Assembly (NCBI RefSeq): GCF_018257515.1
Contig: NZ_JAERJR010000002.1
Coordinates: 1 to 64,000, forward strand
Reading direction: 5' to 3'
Length of the DNA: 64,000 nt
From: Tatumella sp. JGM118
Lineage (GTDB): Bacteria; Pseudomonadota; Gammaproteobacteria; Enterobacterales; Enterobacteriaceae
In this document: piece by piece, positions 27,612 to 37,343 of the stretch
Layout of the letters: each line of letters begins with the position of its first letter
How positions within the stretch are numbered: the first letter of the stretch is position 1
Notes under the pieces: generated by a model
The model's database searches: none
What the model was told of the DNA's origin: nothing
Seen by the model: the letters and a program-made list of their open reading frames with translations, nothing else
Translations under genes and position numbers: made by a program

Positions 27612-28114
27612 CGTTCCGCCTTAGCAGAGTCTGCCAGCAAGCTGATACCCGATAGAGATGTTCCGGCGGGAGAGGCAGGCTGCTGATCTTCCGTGCCGGA
27701 ACGGAAACGTCCGTAAATGCCCGGAAATTCCGGCGCGGCTGAGCCGTCAGTCATGGGTAAGACACTCACTGAAAACGCTCCTCTGTATAAAAATAAAGTA
27801 CTCACTGCCGGCCGGCAGGTGCTGTTCACCCCCTGAACTGTTCCTCTAAGCCTCCGGTGCTGCACTCTCCTGCGAGGCAGGCCGGAGAACCCCGGCGGAC
27901 CGGCCTGATCCCTTGAGTGTAAATGCCGGGCATCAGCGACGGGCTGAGGTGCTTTGACGATCAGCATCAGTCGCTGATATCGCGAAGATTATCTCCGCTG
28001 TCTGTGCCATCATTGCGGCACTTCTGCGGGGGTAAGGCATTCTTGCACAGGGCTTGTGATTACAAAATCGAGTGTTTAGCATGGATATCATCACAAAACC
28101 GGATGGTGCCGGCC
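27612..28114. promoter_or_regulatory. Divergent promoter region azlC / LysR gene
   Basis: 503 bases. It contains one copy of the 12-bp palindrome TGCCGGCCGGCA (27806-27817), also found twice at 21225-21254. LysR regulators normally bind the shared intergenic region, but I did not identify a T-N11-A site with confidence. No gene is seen. Confidence 0.45.
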
Positions 28115-28987
28115 ATGGATCTCAATATTCAGAAATACAAGGCATTTATCAGCGTGGTCGAGTGCGGAAGTTTTACCCGCGCCGCCGAACGTATCTTTTA
28201 CTCCCAGTCGGGGATCAGCAGGATGATCAATGACCTGGAAACCGAATGGGGAGTGTCGTTATTCGAACGCAGCAGGCAGGGAGCCAGACTCACCCCGGAA
28301 GGCCGTCGCCTGTTACCCTTTGCCCGTGGTGTTTATGAAAGTTATGGTCGTCTGCAAAGCGAAGTGGATGCGCTGAACGGGTTGCAGTCAGGGACGATCA
28401 GGGTAGGGACGTTTTCCAGTGTTGCCGTTCACTGGCTTCCTGCCCTCCTGAGTGAGTTCCGTCAGCACTACCCGGATATCATCTTCGAATTAGTGCCGGG
28501 AGACTATCGTGAAACGGAGCGCAGAGTACTGGAGGGCCAGGTGGACTGTGGATTTACCCGCCTGCCTGTCCATTCCTCGCTGGAAAGCCTGTTTCTGCAT
28601 CATGACCCCTATCGGGTCGTGATGCCGGACGACCATCCGCTCGCAGGATTGCAGACCGTTCCGCTAAAGGCATTATGCGATTATCCCTTCCTGCTGCTGG
28701 AGAAGGGCAACAATAATGAGATATCAGGGATCTTTGCTCAGCATCAGTTGGATCTGCAGGTCAGATATACCCTGTGGGATGACTATGCTGTGATGGCGAT
28801 GGTTGAAAAAAATCTGGGGATCAGTCTGTTACCGCAACTGACGCTGCAGAATATCCCCTATCGGATCACGACACGTGAAACCGAACCACTGACCGGCCGG
28901 GATATCGGACTTGTGTATCGCGATACAAAAACGCAGTCACGGGCGGTGAAGACTTTTATCGGTTTCCTGAGCTCTTTCCGGATCTGA
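28115..28987 (+). CDS. LysR-family transcriptional regulator, likely of azlCD
   Basis: 290-residue LysR protein: winged HTH at about 1-60 (FTRAAERIFYSQSGISRMINDLE) and the LysR substrate domain from about 92 onward. The start is the ATG at 28115; the frame runs back to 27923 but that part is not LysR-like. An ATG at 28103 is an alternative with four extra residues. Divergent orientation to azlCD suggests it controls them, possibly in response to amino acids. Confidence 0.87.
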   Translation: MDLNIQKYKAFISVVECGSFTRAAERIFYSQSGISRMINDLETEWGVSLFERSRQGARLTPEGRRLLPFARGVYESYGRLQSEVDALNGLQSGTIRVGTFSSVAVHWLPALLSEFRQHYPDIIFELVPGDYRETERRVLEGQVDCGFTRLPVHSSLESLFLHHDPYRVVMPDDHPLAGLQTVPLKALCDYPFLLLEKGNNNEISGIFAQHQLDLQVRYTLWDDYAVMAMVEKNLGISLLPQLTLQNIPYRITTRETEPLTGRDIGLVYRDTKTQSRAVKTFIGFLSSFRI

Positions 28988-29362
28988 CACCTGAGATCTG
29001 GTTGAGGGGGCAGGCTCGCTTGCGTTGGCAGAGAGCCGGCGACGGACCGCCATGGAGGGGTAAACGGTCATCAGGCATCATTTTCTGCGGCGGGTCTCCG
29101 GGCCGAAAGACGTTAGCAGATCCCCGACAAGATATTCTCTCCCGTGGGTCAGGCCTGAATCTGGCCTGCAGCTTCCCCTGAACTGACAAGGATACGGGCG
29201 GCCAGCCGGTCAGCTCGCGGAAACGGGTGTGCGGGTGACAAACGATTTGACGATCGGCAGGGCGGCAGGAGGGATTTCGGGCCGCAAACCGTATCCCTGA
29301 AGGGAAGCCGTACCGGCGGGAATTCGGCCGGTGGTGTTAGAGTGGATCATACCGGCCTGACA
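28988..29362. other. Intergenic region between convergent LysR genes
   Basis: 375 bases with no supported gene or clear terminator. Confidence 0.45.
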
Positions 29363-30265
29363 TCAGAGCCCGAGGGAACGTAAAAAAAGGTCGAGGATGG
29401 CGTTGGCACGGTGGCCTTTACGGGTAGCAGCCGCGATGGTAGTGGTAAAAAACATCTCCTCCGGATGGATAGCCCGCATCATATCCTTCTCCAGCCAGGC
29501 ATTCGCATAATGATCGGGCAGGAACCCGACAAACTTACCGGTGAGGATCAGGAAAGCTATCCCTTCCCGGTCAGTCGCGGTGGCATTGCAGTTGAGTCGC
29601 TGGTGCAAACCGATAGTTTCTGCGGTCATCCGGTAACCGGGAGCGACGGCATCCACGCTGCTGAGACGGGCGCTGTCAACATTCCCGGCCGTCCCGAACA
29701 GCGGGTGGTCGTGACTGCAGTAGAGGCTGGATTTCTCTTCATAGAGCGGATAGTAGTTGAGTGTCGAGAGCGGGGTGATCATCGGCAGTGCGCCGGCGTG
29801 AAGGCGGCCGTCCATCAGGCCTCTTTCGATCTCCGCCGGTGTACACATACTCAGATTGATGCGTATTTCCGGGCCACGGGTACGCAGCTCCTGTAACGCT
29901 TCGGTTATCCGCATCATCGGCTGTGTCACCAGATTATTTATAATGCCGAGCTTGAATTCACCACGGATCTGCTCATGCATCTGATTGACCTGCTGGCGAA
30001 AAAACTCTACCGAGGTCATCATGGTTTCACTGAGACGCAGTATCTCTCTTCCTTCATCGGTCAGAGAGAATCCAGCCCGTCCGCGCTGACACAGCCGCAT
30101 CCCTAATCGCTGTTCAAGGTCACCCATATGTAAGCTAATCGCGGAACGGGTGATCCCTAATAATCCTTCTGCCGCAGAAAAACTGCCACATTCAGCGACC
30201 GCTTTAAAAATTCTTAGCAGCCTGAGGTCAAAATCGGTCACCTGGTTGAGTGTTTTTTTCTTCAT
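29363..30265 (-). CDS. LysR-family transcriptional regulator
   Basis: 300 residues. The N-terminal winged HTH is at about 12-72 (FKAVAECGSFSAAEGLLGITRSAISLHM), and the C-terminal effector domain is complete. The full family length suggests it is functional. It is isolated, with no divergent structural gene within 500 bases except the GNAT gene at 30791. That gene is the best candidate target, but this is only positional inference. Confidence 0.86.
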   Translation of the reverse strand: MKKKTLNQVTDFDLRLLRIFKAVAECGSFSAAEGLLGITRSAISLHMGDLEQRLGMRLCQRGRAGFSLTDEGREILRLSETMMTSVEFFRQQVNQMHEQIRGEFKLGIINNLVTQPMMRITEALQELRTRGPEIRINLSMCTPAEIERGLMDGRLHAGALPMITPLSTLNYYPLYEEKSSLYCSHDHPLFGTAGNVDSARLSSVDAVAPGYRMTAETIGLHQRLNCNATATDREGIAFLILTGKFVGFLPDHYANAWLEKDMMRAIHPEEMFFTTTIAAATRKGHRANAILDLFLRSLGL

Positions 30266-30790
30266 TTACGTGAGTAATCTGATATCTGAAGGAGAGTTAC
30301 TATTGATTTAACCTGCGAATCGGTGAATTGCAACCGGTTTTAGGATAGCGGCGATGGGGGAACTTCGTACTCAGCCCGACCGAAGAATCACTCACAATAT
30401 TTTCCTTTTTTAAAACATGATGTTATTAATTTATATTCGGCAGCCCCTCGCAGGTGACTCTGAGTGGTTCCGTGACTTTGCTGCCGGCGGATTTCCTGGT
30501 ACGGTTCAGGGAACCGCGATGACAATCCCTGAGGCGGCTTTCCGGCTGCCGTCATCGCAGGTGATCTCCGGCGTGGCGGAAAAGATGACGGGAACCCTTC
30601 CGCCCGTTGTCGCGATATAAACCGGACCGCCGGGCATCTCCTGTTGTGTTGCCGGGGGGGCTGTTGGCCAAAGTGCATAACGACCCGGCGGGAATTTTAT
30701 ATGGCTCCCCGGGCAGGATTGCTTTCGGAAACGCTGCCGCAGAAAAGCTTATACCCGATACAGAACCATCACCTGAGACAGGAGTCTGCT
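30266..30790. other. Divergent region between LysR and GNAT genes
   Basis: 525 bases. Open frames continue into this stretch from the GNAT gene but lack family resemblance. CAGGAG just before 30791 is the GNAT ribosome site. No other element identified. Confidence 0.45.
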
Positions 30791-31351
30791 ATGCCGATAC
30801 CCGTACTGGAAACATCCCGATTATGGTTAACCCCGCTGGTCAGTGAAGATGCGCGGCAGATCCAGCAATGCTTTCCGCGCTGGGAGATCGTCCGTTATCT
30901 GGTGAATACAGTCCCCTGGCCCTATCCGGAGGACGGTGCAGAGTTTTATGTGAATTCTATTGCGCTGCCGCAGATGGAAAAGGGACAGGCATGGTGCTGG
31001 ACGGTACGCCGAAAGAGCGCCCCGGAAGAACTTATCGGGCATATCTGTTTATATGATATACCCGATAATAACCGCGGCTTCTGGCTGGTGCCTGAATATC
31101 AGGGGCAGGGCTATATGCGTGAAGCCAGTATTGCGGTAACCGATTACTGGTTCAACACCCTGAAACGGGACGTTTTACGGGCACCGAAAGCCGCGGATAA
31201 CCACCGTTCCCGGGTAATCTCAGAAAACAGTGGCATGCGGCTTATCCGGACGGAAGAGAAGCACTATGTCAGTGGCTGGCTGATGTCTGAATTATGGGAA
31301 ATCACCCGTGATGAATGGAATTCCCGTGATCAGAGCCCGGAGGCCCGGTGA
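30791..31351 (+). CDS. GNAT-family N-acetyltransferase (RimJ/RimL-like)
   Basis: 186-residue acetyltransferase of the Acetyltransf_3 type. It opens with the family pattern LETSRLWLTPLVSEDA. The acetyl-CoA pyrophosphate loop is Q-G-Q-G-Y-M near residue 115, and the C-terminal ENSGMRLIRTEE is typical of RimJ-like enzymes. The start at 30791 is supported by CAGGAG. The acceptor (protein N-terminus, polyamine or antibiotic) cannot be read from the sequence. Confidence 0.85.
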   Translation: MPIPVLETSRLWLTPLVSEDARQIQQCFPRWEIVRYLVNTVPWPYPEDGAEFYVNSIALPQMEKGQAWCWTVRRKSAPEELIGHICLYDIPDNNRGFWLVPEYQGQGYMREASIAVTDYWFNTLKRDVLRAPKAADNHRSRVISENSGMRLIRTEEKHYVSGWLMSELWEITRDEWNSRDQSPEAR

Positions 31352-31866
31352 TTTAACCTCTGCCGGCGCAGGGGGGTATGACTGCCGCTCACGGACAGGT
31401 CAACCGGTGGGGCCAGACATCGACCCGGAGGGGCTGACCCCGGGCCGGTGCCGCAGTATATTTTTATCATCGCGATAATGGCGGCGATATATTAAATTCC
31501 TTTCAGTAGTGATATCCGCCGGGGTACCTTCACCGATGGCAGGCAGTGACTGAATACCGTCCCTGGTTGCTGTGAACGACACTTACCCTGTGCTTATCTA
31601 TGTTCTCGCTGCTATAAATGGTGAACCACGGTATATAAGGGGGAGGGTAGGTCGGATTCCTATGGTCACCGGCAGGTCGGCGGGATCAGCACGGTTGCGG
31701 TGATAAAAAGAGAAGACAATCCTGAGTTTGTTAACGGCTCTGTGGTCAGGTTATCGTTTACCCGTGTAGAATAGCCACATTCAGAGAGGGGGCTGCTTCT
31801 CAGCGGAAAAGAGCACCGGCTGGCTTCAGCAAAATCCCACATCGTCTTTTTTGATAACAGGTAACA
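31352..31866. other. Intergenic region upstream of yajD
   Basis: 515 bases with no supported gene. The segment from about 31750 to 31866 probably holds the yajD promoter. Confidence 0.45.
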
Positions 31867-32220
31867 ATGGCAATGGCTTTTATTCCAAAAAACTACGCGC
31901 GGCTGGAAAGTGGCTATCGTGAAAAAGCACTTAAAATTTATCCGTGGGTCTGCGGGCGTTGTTCCCGGGAGTTCGTTTATTCCAATCTGCGGGAATTAAC
32001 GGTTCACCATATCGATCACGATCATACCAATAACCCGGAAGACGGCAGTAACTGGGAATTGCTATGTCTGTATTGTCACGACCATGAACATTCGAAATAT
32101 ACCGAAGCCGATATCTATGGCACCCGCGTTGTTGCGGGCGAAGATGCACAGAAAGATATGGGTGTGGCGACCTTTAACCCGTTTGCCGATTTAAAGTCGA
32201 TGCTGAATAATAAGAAATAG
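31867..32220 (+). CDS. yajD: HNH nuclease-family protein YajD
   Basis: 117 residues, nearly identical to E. coli YajD (115) along its whole length. The zinc-binding CGRC (near 35) and CLYCHDHEH (near 78-86) knuckles and the HNH core TVHHIDHDHTNN (about 54-65) are intact. The family has the HNH nuclease fold, but the cellular substrate is unknown. Starts at 31867 and 31873 (MAMAF) are both possible. A core gene, found here without its E. coli neighbours. Confidence 0.95.
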   Translation: MAMAFIPKNYARLESGYREKALKIYPWVCGRCSREFVYSNLRELTVHHIDHDHTNNPEDGSNWELLCLYCHDHEHSKYTEADIYGTRVVAGEDAQKDMGVATFNPFADLKSMLNNKK

Positions 32221-32426
32221 CCCGGCCCGGTGGCGGGATATATCTTTCCTTCTGAGGGCCGGTTCAGCCAGTACAGAAACATGCGGATCCCCGGCCGTTA
32301 TCTTCCGTGGCTGCCTGTCTGAAGGAAAAGAGAGTTAAACCCGCAATATGAAATATACAGGTTCATCGGCATCTTGCGCAGTCCGGGCTGGCCGCTGGCT
32401 CACCCGGAAACATCCGGGGCTGGCTT

Positions 32427-33302
32427 TCAGCCTAAAGACTGAGTGACGATAGCAAAATTTGAACATCCGGTGGGCTCTGCAGGCCGGCGGCCTTTATCCA
32501 TCACTCGCGGAATACTGACAGAGGTGAATCCGAGGGCTTCAAGCCAGTGTGCCAGCGGTGGATTATCCGTAATATCAATGCGCAGAAACAGACCGGTGGC
32601 AGCGGAAAAAAGTTGAGAAATCAGAATCTTCGCTTGCTCTGTATTGGCGGCAGCGACCGGTCCGATAACGACACCCCGGCCAAACTTCCGGCATGCGGCG
32701 AACCCGGTGATCTGCTGTTGCTTATCCAGCAAAACTATCGTTTTTATTCCCCCGGCAAGGATTTGGCCGATCACTTCAGGACGAAACAGGCCGGTGGCGA
32801 GTGTATCAAGTGCTGTCAGGGATCCCTTATCTGACGGATACGCCAGACGAACCGACAGCGTTGCAGGAATAGCGCACGCCTGCAGCTGCGGTAAGGGATT
32901 GATCTGGTACTGAGTAATCATTCCGGTGTCTTTAAAACCGAACTTTTGATAAAGCCCTTTACCCATAGGTGTGGCGTGGAGACGCACCTGATACCCCTCC
33001 AGGCAGGACATTATTTTGCTCATCAACAGAAACCCGATACGTTTCCCCTGCCAGTCAGGAGACACAATCACCATCCCCACGGTGGCTACACTCTCCCCCC
33101 AAAGCCAGTAAAGTGCGCAACCAATGACCCTGCCATCAATTTCGGCAATCCACCCTTGCCCTGACTGAAATATAAACTGCCAGTCTTCAGGGCGATGTGA
33201 CCAGCCCACCCGGGACGACAGCCGGTGAGCGGCAGGTAAATCCCGGGAGGTCATTTCGCGAAGCTGTAATGCATCCCCGTCAGGAGTGGTCACCAGGGCC
33301 AT
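32427..33302 (-). CDS. Two-domain GNAT-family N-acetyltransferase in an ABC operon
   Basis: 291 residues. The N-terminal GNAT domain (about 10-135) has the acetyl-CoA loop VSPDWQGKRIGFLLM near 80-94. The C-terminal region (about 145-280) resembles the second, non-catalytic GNAT-like domain (Acetyltransf_18 type). It begins 12 bases after the ATPase gene of an amino-acid ABC transporter and is the third gene of that operon. The imported substrate may therefore be acetylated, or the enzyme may protect against it. GNAT genes are unusual in such transporter operons. Confidence 0.82.
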   Translation of the reverse strand: MALVTTPDGDALQLREMTSRDLPAAHRLSSRVGWSHRPEDWQFIFQSGQGWIAEIDGRVIGCALYWLWGESVATVGMVIVSPDWQGKRIGFLLMSKIMSCLEGYQVRLHATPMGKGLYQKFGFKDTGMITQYQINPLPQLQACAIPATLSVRLAYPSDKGSLTALDTLATGLFRPEVIGQILAGGIKTIVLLDKQQQITGFAACRKFGRGVVIGPVAAANTEQAKILISQLFSAATGLFLRIDITDNPPLAHWLEALGFTSVSIPRVMDKGRRPAEPTGCSNFAIVTQSLG

Positions 33303-33314
33303 CAGTCTTCCTTA

Positions 33315-34082
33315 TCAGGCTATTTTTCTGCATGTCTCACAGCGCACCGGACGCGACCCCCCGAGGACCCTTTTTAAAAATTCCTGCGTCCTCGGTTCCT
33401 GTGGATTACCTAACACTTCCCCGGACGGCCCCTGCTCGATAATGCGTCCGCCGTATAAAAAACAGACTCTGTCCGCCACTTCACGAGCAAACTGCATTTC
33501 ATGAGTGACCACAATCATAGTCATTCCTTCATCCGCCAATGTGCGCATAACCTGTAATACGTCACCCACCAGTTCGGGGTCCAGGGCAGAGGTAGGTTCA
33601 TCAAACAGAATCGCTTTTGGATTAAGGGCCAGTGTTCTGGCAATGGCGACACGTTGTTGTTGTCCCCCGGACAGTTGGGCAGGCCATGCGGATAATTTAT
33701 CAGCAAGTCCGACCAGCCCGAGTAACTCGATAGCACGCTTTCGGGCGGTATCCGGGGACTCTCCGTTAACATGAACCGCACCTTCCATAACATTTTCCAG
33801 TACCCGGCGATGGGGGAATAAATTAAAGCGCTGAAACACCATTCCCACCTGGCGTCGCAGGTCGTTTATGCTTTTATCTTTGCTATTGACGCGTTGCCCC
33901 AGAACGTTGATTTCTCCTCCCTCATAGGTTTCTAATCCATTAATACACCTTAATATTGTCGACTTGCCGGAACCTGAAGGGCCAATCAGACAGACCACTT
34001 CCCCTTCTGCAACGCTGAAGTTTACACCGTTGAGCACTTCAATCTGGTCAAAGCGTTTATGGACATCTTTAATTTCAATCAT
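33315..34082 (-). CDS. Polar amino acid ABC transporter ATP-binding protein (GlnQ/HisP type)
   Basis: 255-residue ABC ATPase. Walker A GPSGSGKST is at 34-42, the signature LSGGQQQRVAIARTLA near 140, Walker B AILFDEPTSALDP near 160, and the switch His in VVTHEMQFA. These are typical of polar-amino-acid importers. It lies one base after the permease gene stop and upstream of a GNAT gene. Its presumed binding protein is encoded 6 kb away at 39777-40598. Confidence 0.93.
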   Translation of the reverse strand: MIEIKDVHKRFDQIEVLNGVNFSVAEGEVVCLIGPSGSGKSTILRCINGLETYEGGEINVLGQRVNSKDKSINDLRRQVGMVFQRFNLFPHRRVLENVMEGAVHVNGESPDTARKRAIELLGLVGLADKLSAWPAQLSGGQQQRVAIARTLALNPKAILFDEPTSALDPELVGDVLQVMRTLADEGMTMIVVTHEMQFAREVADRVCFLYGGRIIEQGPSGEVLGNPQEPRTQEFLKRVLGGSRPVRCETCRKIA

Positions 34083-34083
34083 C

Positions 34084-34734
34084 TCAGACCCCTTTCACTC
34101 GTCGTGCTTCCAGTCGTTTGGTCATCGCCATCAGAGGCAAACTCAGCGCCAGATAGAGTAGCGCGACCAGAGTATAAACAGTGGTATTGTCAAACGTTGA
34201 TCCTGCAATCAATTGTCCCTGACGGGTTATTTCTGTCACCGCGATGGTGGATGCCAGAGCCGAATCTTTGAGCATCATCAGCAGTATGTTGCTATAAGGA
34301 GGTAATGCGATATGAAAGGCCTGAGGAAGGATCACCCGGCACATTGCTTTCCCGAACCCCATTCCCATTGAACGCGCAGCTTCCAGCTGTCCACGATCCA
34401 CCGCTTCTATACCGGCGCGGAATATCTCAGCAATGTAAGTTGAATAACAAAAGGCTATGCCGATGACACTGGCTTCGAAAGAGGTAAGGGTGATACCTAC
34501 GTCCGGGAACACGAAATAGACATAGAACAGCACCACAATCATAGGTAATCCACGGGTGATATTAATAATGATGGATACCGGCCAGTGGATGATTCGCCAG
34601 GGGCACATTTTTCCTGCTGCCCAAAGCAGCCCAAGAGGGGTACTGATGACCAATGAAATAATAGTGATATAGACCGTCATCTCTGCACCTTTTAGCAGAA
34701 ATGGCAGATAGGTATGAACATTACTCCAATCCAT
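34084..34734 (-). CDS. Polar amino acid ABC transporter permease
   Basis: 216-residue inner-membrane permease of the HisMQ family with about five helices. The coupling-loop region EAARSMGMGFGKAMCRVILPQA (about 135-155) is typical. Only one permease gene is present, so it probably acts as a homodimer. It is the first gene of the operon permease-ATPase-GNAT, whose promoter carries a palindromic operator at 34786-34801. Confidence 0.92.
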   Translation of the reverse strand: MDWSNVHTYLPFLLKGAEMTVYITIISLVISTPLGLLWAAGKMCPWRIIHWPVSIIINITRGLPMIVVLFYVYFVFPDVGITLTSFEASVIGIAFCYSTYIAEIFRAGIEAVDRGQLEAARSMGMGFGKAMCRVILPQAFHIALPPYSNILLMMLKDSALASTIAVTEITRQGQLIAGSTFDNTTVYTLVALLYLALSLPLMAMTKRLEARRVKGV

Positions 34735-34785
34735 ATGTCACTCGCTCTGTGTTTGGTCTCTGGTGGGCAGGAAAACTCCCGCGTA

Positions 34786-34801
34786 ATTCATTTTAATGAA
34801 T
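34786..34801. promoter_or_regulatory. Palindromic operator 1 (ATTCATTTTAATGAAT)
   Basis: 16-bp dyad, one base off perfect symmetry, 52 bases upstream of the leftward permease-ATPase-GNAT operon. It is one of three copies in this cluster, all next to genes of one presumed pathway. The likely binder is the XRE-cupin regulator at 36691-37302. Confidence 0.7.
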
Positions 34802-34984
34802 ATCATTGGATGCCGGTGGTAAGTCAATCGCTTTGCCGTCTCATATCATAGGGTTTGCTTATAAGCATTTCCGATAAAACTCCGCAGTGGTTTGTTTTTA
34901 TATTGTTCATTTTCAGAGTGTTGAATTGATTTCCAGCCTGGTGGTTTTTTATTGCCAATCCTCTTGACAAAGAGAATGTCGTAA

Positions 34985-35000
34985 ATTCATTATAATGAAT
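34985..35000. promoter_or_regulatory. Palindromic operator 2 (ATTCATTATAATGAAT)
   Basis: Perfect 16-bp palindrome containing TATAAT, about 175 bases upstream of the rightward dehydrogenase gene. A TTGACA lies at 34964-34969, so the palindrome sits where a promoter -10 would be and binding could block RNA polymerase. It differs from operator 1 by a single base. Confidence 0.75.
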
Positions 35001-35175
35001 ATTAGGCGAGGGTTTCGCCATTGAGTTCAGCGCCGGTGCATAGCCTGATGCTGATCTCCGGATACGAGAGGGTAGCGTCCGGAAAACATCCGGGTGAACT
35101 GAAGAAAACACACCGTCAGAATTTGAATCAATGCATGCGGATAACATGCTCAGGCCTAATCCAGGGGACTTTAAA

Positions 35176-36651
35176 ATGACGACAGACTTCACTCCGGAAA
35201 ACGTGCCAGTCCCGATGGGTCATTACATCGGCGGTACGTTAGTTTCCCCTGCCGGAGAGAGACAAATTGAGGTTAATCGTCCCTCTGACGGCAAATTTTT
35301 TGCCTCTGTCCCGGATGCGGGGACAGACACGGTTGATAGTGCCGTCTGCGGGGCTTTACAGGCAGCAAAAAAAAGCGGCTGGTCCACCTGTGCTCCCCGT
35401 GAACGGACCCGGGCGCTTTATCGCTGGGCGGCATTGATTGAACAGGATGAACTATTGCTGCAATTAGAAGCCGCCTGTTCAACCCGCCCTGTGACTCTGG
35501 CCAAAAGCACTGATGTGGCTTCTGCGGCAGAAACGATCCGTTTTTTTGCCGAGCTGGCGGATAAAGCCGGTGGCGAACATTACGCTACGCGCCACTCGGC
35601 GCTTGGGTTTAGTACTGCTGAGCCCTATGGTGTGATTGCTGCGATAACCCCCTGGAATTTCCCTTTATCGATGGCTGCCTGGAAGTGTGGTCCGGCGCTG
35701 GCTACCGGCAATGCGATGGTCATTAAGCCCTCTGAAATGACCCCTTTCTCAACGGTACGCCTTGCTGAGCTTGCTGTGTTAGCCGGCATCCCCCCGGGCA
35801 TTCTTAATGTGATTCATGGATTGGGGGCGACAGCCGGTGCACAACTGGTTGCTCACCCTGCGGTAGGAAAGGTCAGTTTTACCGGCTCGCCTGTTACGGG
35901 GGCTGCAATTATGACGAATGCCGCGAATAACGGAATTAAGCCCGTGACTCTCGAACTCGGGGGGAAGAGCCCTCAACTGGTGTTTGAGAAAGTGAATGAT
36001 TTGGCGCAGGTGGCCCGTTGTATCTCCGATGGATTTACCGGAAATGCGGGTCAGGTATGTGTCGCCGGAACCCGTTTAATCGTTCATAAAAATATCGCCA
36101 ATGAACTGATCGGGAAAATCCGGCAGAATATTGCCGGCTGTCAGCCAGGTTTAACGTGGAACAGTGCCAGTCGCTATTCTCCGATCATCAACAAGACACA
36201 GGCAGATAAAATCCATGCCTTAGTGGTGACTGCCCGTGAACAAGGGGCAGAGATCCTTACCGGCGGGACATTCTTTACGGAGACCGGAGAAGGCGCATTT
36301 TATCGTCCGACGTTAATTTCGGGGGTATCGAACGATATGGATGTGGTCTGTAAGGAAATATTCGGCCCGGTCCTGACGATACAAACCTTCACCGATGAGG
36401 AGGAGGGGATTGCCCTGGCTAATGATTCTGTGTACGGGTTGGCCGCCGGTGTCTACACCCGTGATTTTTCGCAGGGAATGCGGGCGATTAAAGCTATCGA
36501 CGCGGGGACTGTCTGGGTTAACCGCTATGGGCGAAGCCAGGATTTTATCATTCCGACCGGTGGATTTAAAATGTCAGGTATAGGGAAGGACCTGGGCCGT
36601 GCTGCGATGGAAGCCTGTCAGCGCCACAAAAGCGTGTTGATAGATTTTTAG
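35176..36651 (+). CDS. NAD(P)+-dependent aldehyde dehydrogenase
   Basis: 491-residue aldehyde dehydrogenase of the superfamily that includes PuuC and betaine-aldehyde dehydrogenases. Catalytic residues are present: N161, K184, E260 and nucleophile C295 in GNAGQVCVAGTR. The start at 35176 has AGGGGA at good spacing; 15 upstream in-frame codons are not supported. It is followed by a regulator (39 bases) and a FAD oxidase, suggesting that it oxidises the aldehyde left after oxidative deamination of an imported amine or amino acid. The exact substrate is unknown. Confidence 0.9.
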   Translation: MTTDFTPENVPVPMGHYIGGTLVSPAGERQIEVNRPSDGKFFASVPDAGTDTVDSAVCGALQAAKKSGWSTCAPRERTRALYRWAALIEQDELLLQLEAACSTRPVTLAKSTDVASAAETIRFFAELADKAGGEHYATRHSALGFSTAEPYGVIAAITPWNFPLSMAAWKCGPALATGNAMVIKPSEMTPFSTVRLAELAVLAGIPPGILNVIHGLGATAGAQLVAHPAVGKVSFTGSPVTGAAIMTNAANNGIKPVTLELGGKSPQLVFEKVNDLAQVARCISDGFTGNAGQVCVAGTRLIVHKNIANELIGKIRQNIAGCQPGLTWNSASRYSPIINKTQADKIHALVVTAREQGAEILTGGTFFTETGEGAFYRPTLISGVSNDMDVVCKEIFGPVLTIQTFTDEEEGIALANDSVYGLAAGVYTRDFSQGMRAIKAIDAGTVWVNRYGRSQDFIIPTGGFKMSGIGKDLGRAAMEACQRHKSVLIDF

Positions 36652-36690
36652 CGTATCATGGTAAGAGACATATTATCAGGGTAAAAATGA

Positions 36691-37302
36691 ATGACTAAAG
36701 ATAGCGAGGGGAGTGAGTCTCAGGTAGCGGATTCACTTGAGGCTGATATCGGATTGCGTTTGAGAAAATTACGCAAGTCCAGGAATCTTACAATCAGTGA
36801 GCTGGCTGCCCGCGGGGGAGTCTCAGCCGGTGCTATCAGTCAGATTGAAAGAAATCTAAGTAACCCGACAGTGCGGATACTCGAGCAATTGCGGGTTGTA
36901 TTAAATGTCCCGCTCACTGCATTTCTTGACAGTGAGGAATACGATCCACCCGGCGCGGAACACTACGTCAGACGCTTACAGGACAGGCCCGGCTTTCATG
37001 TGGGTAAACGAGGCATTGCGAAGGAGTTATTGTCACCAAAAGGTGACCATCAACTGCAATTCATGATGATCGACATCCCCCCTCAGATACGTTCAGATGA
37101 AGTTCTTACAGGGCAGGGTGAGAAAGCAGGATTAGTCATCGAAGGTGAACTAACGCTGGAGATCGAAGGTAACACGACCATTTTATATCCGGGCGATAGC
37201 TTCCAGTTTAAAAGCAGCCTCAGGCACAACGTATTTAACCATACCCACTCAGGCGCGAAAGTCCTGTGGATCATGCATATTCAGCCCGAAAATCACTTAT
37301 AA
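36691..37302 (+). CDS. XRE-family regulator with C-terminal cupin (PuuR-like)
   Basis: 203 residues: an N-terminal XRE helix-turn-helix at about 20-78 (LTISELAARGGVSAGAISQIERN) and a C-terminal cupin_2 sensor domain at about 125-195. This is the architecture of PuuR and similar repressors of amine or amino-acid catabolism. It lies within the dehydrogenase-regulator-oxidase operon and is the natural candidate to bind the three ATTCATTATAATGAAT-like operators. That pairing is inference. Confidence 0.88.
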   Translation: MTKDSEGSESQVADSLEADIGLRLRKLRKSRNLTISELAARGGVSAGAISQIERNLSNPTVRILEQLRVVLNVPLTAFLDSEEYDPPGAEHYVRRLQDRPGFHVGKRGIAKELLSPKGDHQLQFMMIDIPPQIRSDEVLTGQGEKAGLVIEGELTLEIEGNTTILYPGDSFQFKSSLRHNVFNHTHSGAKVLWIMHIQPENHL

Positions 37303-37343
37303 CCTCTGTTTATAATTTACTGACTGATATTGAGGAAAACTTC

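Noticed and set aside
32427..33302. GNAT gene as an aminoglycoside or other drug resistance enzyme
   Set aside because: Operon position with an amino-acid importer and the second GNAT-like domain point to metabolism. No resistance-family motifs were recognised.
36652..36690. Separate promoter or operator before the XRE-cupin gene
   Set aside because: Only 39 bases and no copy of the cluster palindrome, so read-through from the dehydrogenase gene is simpler.
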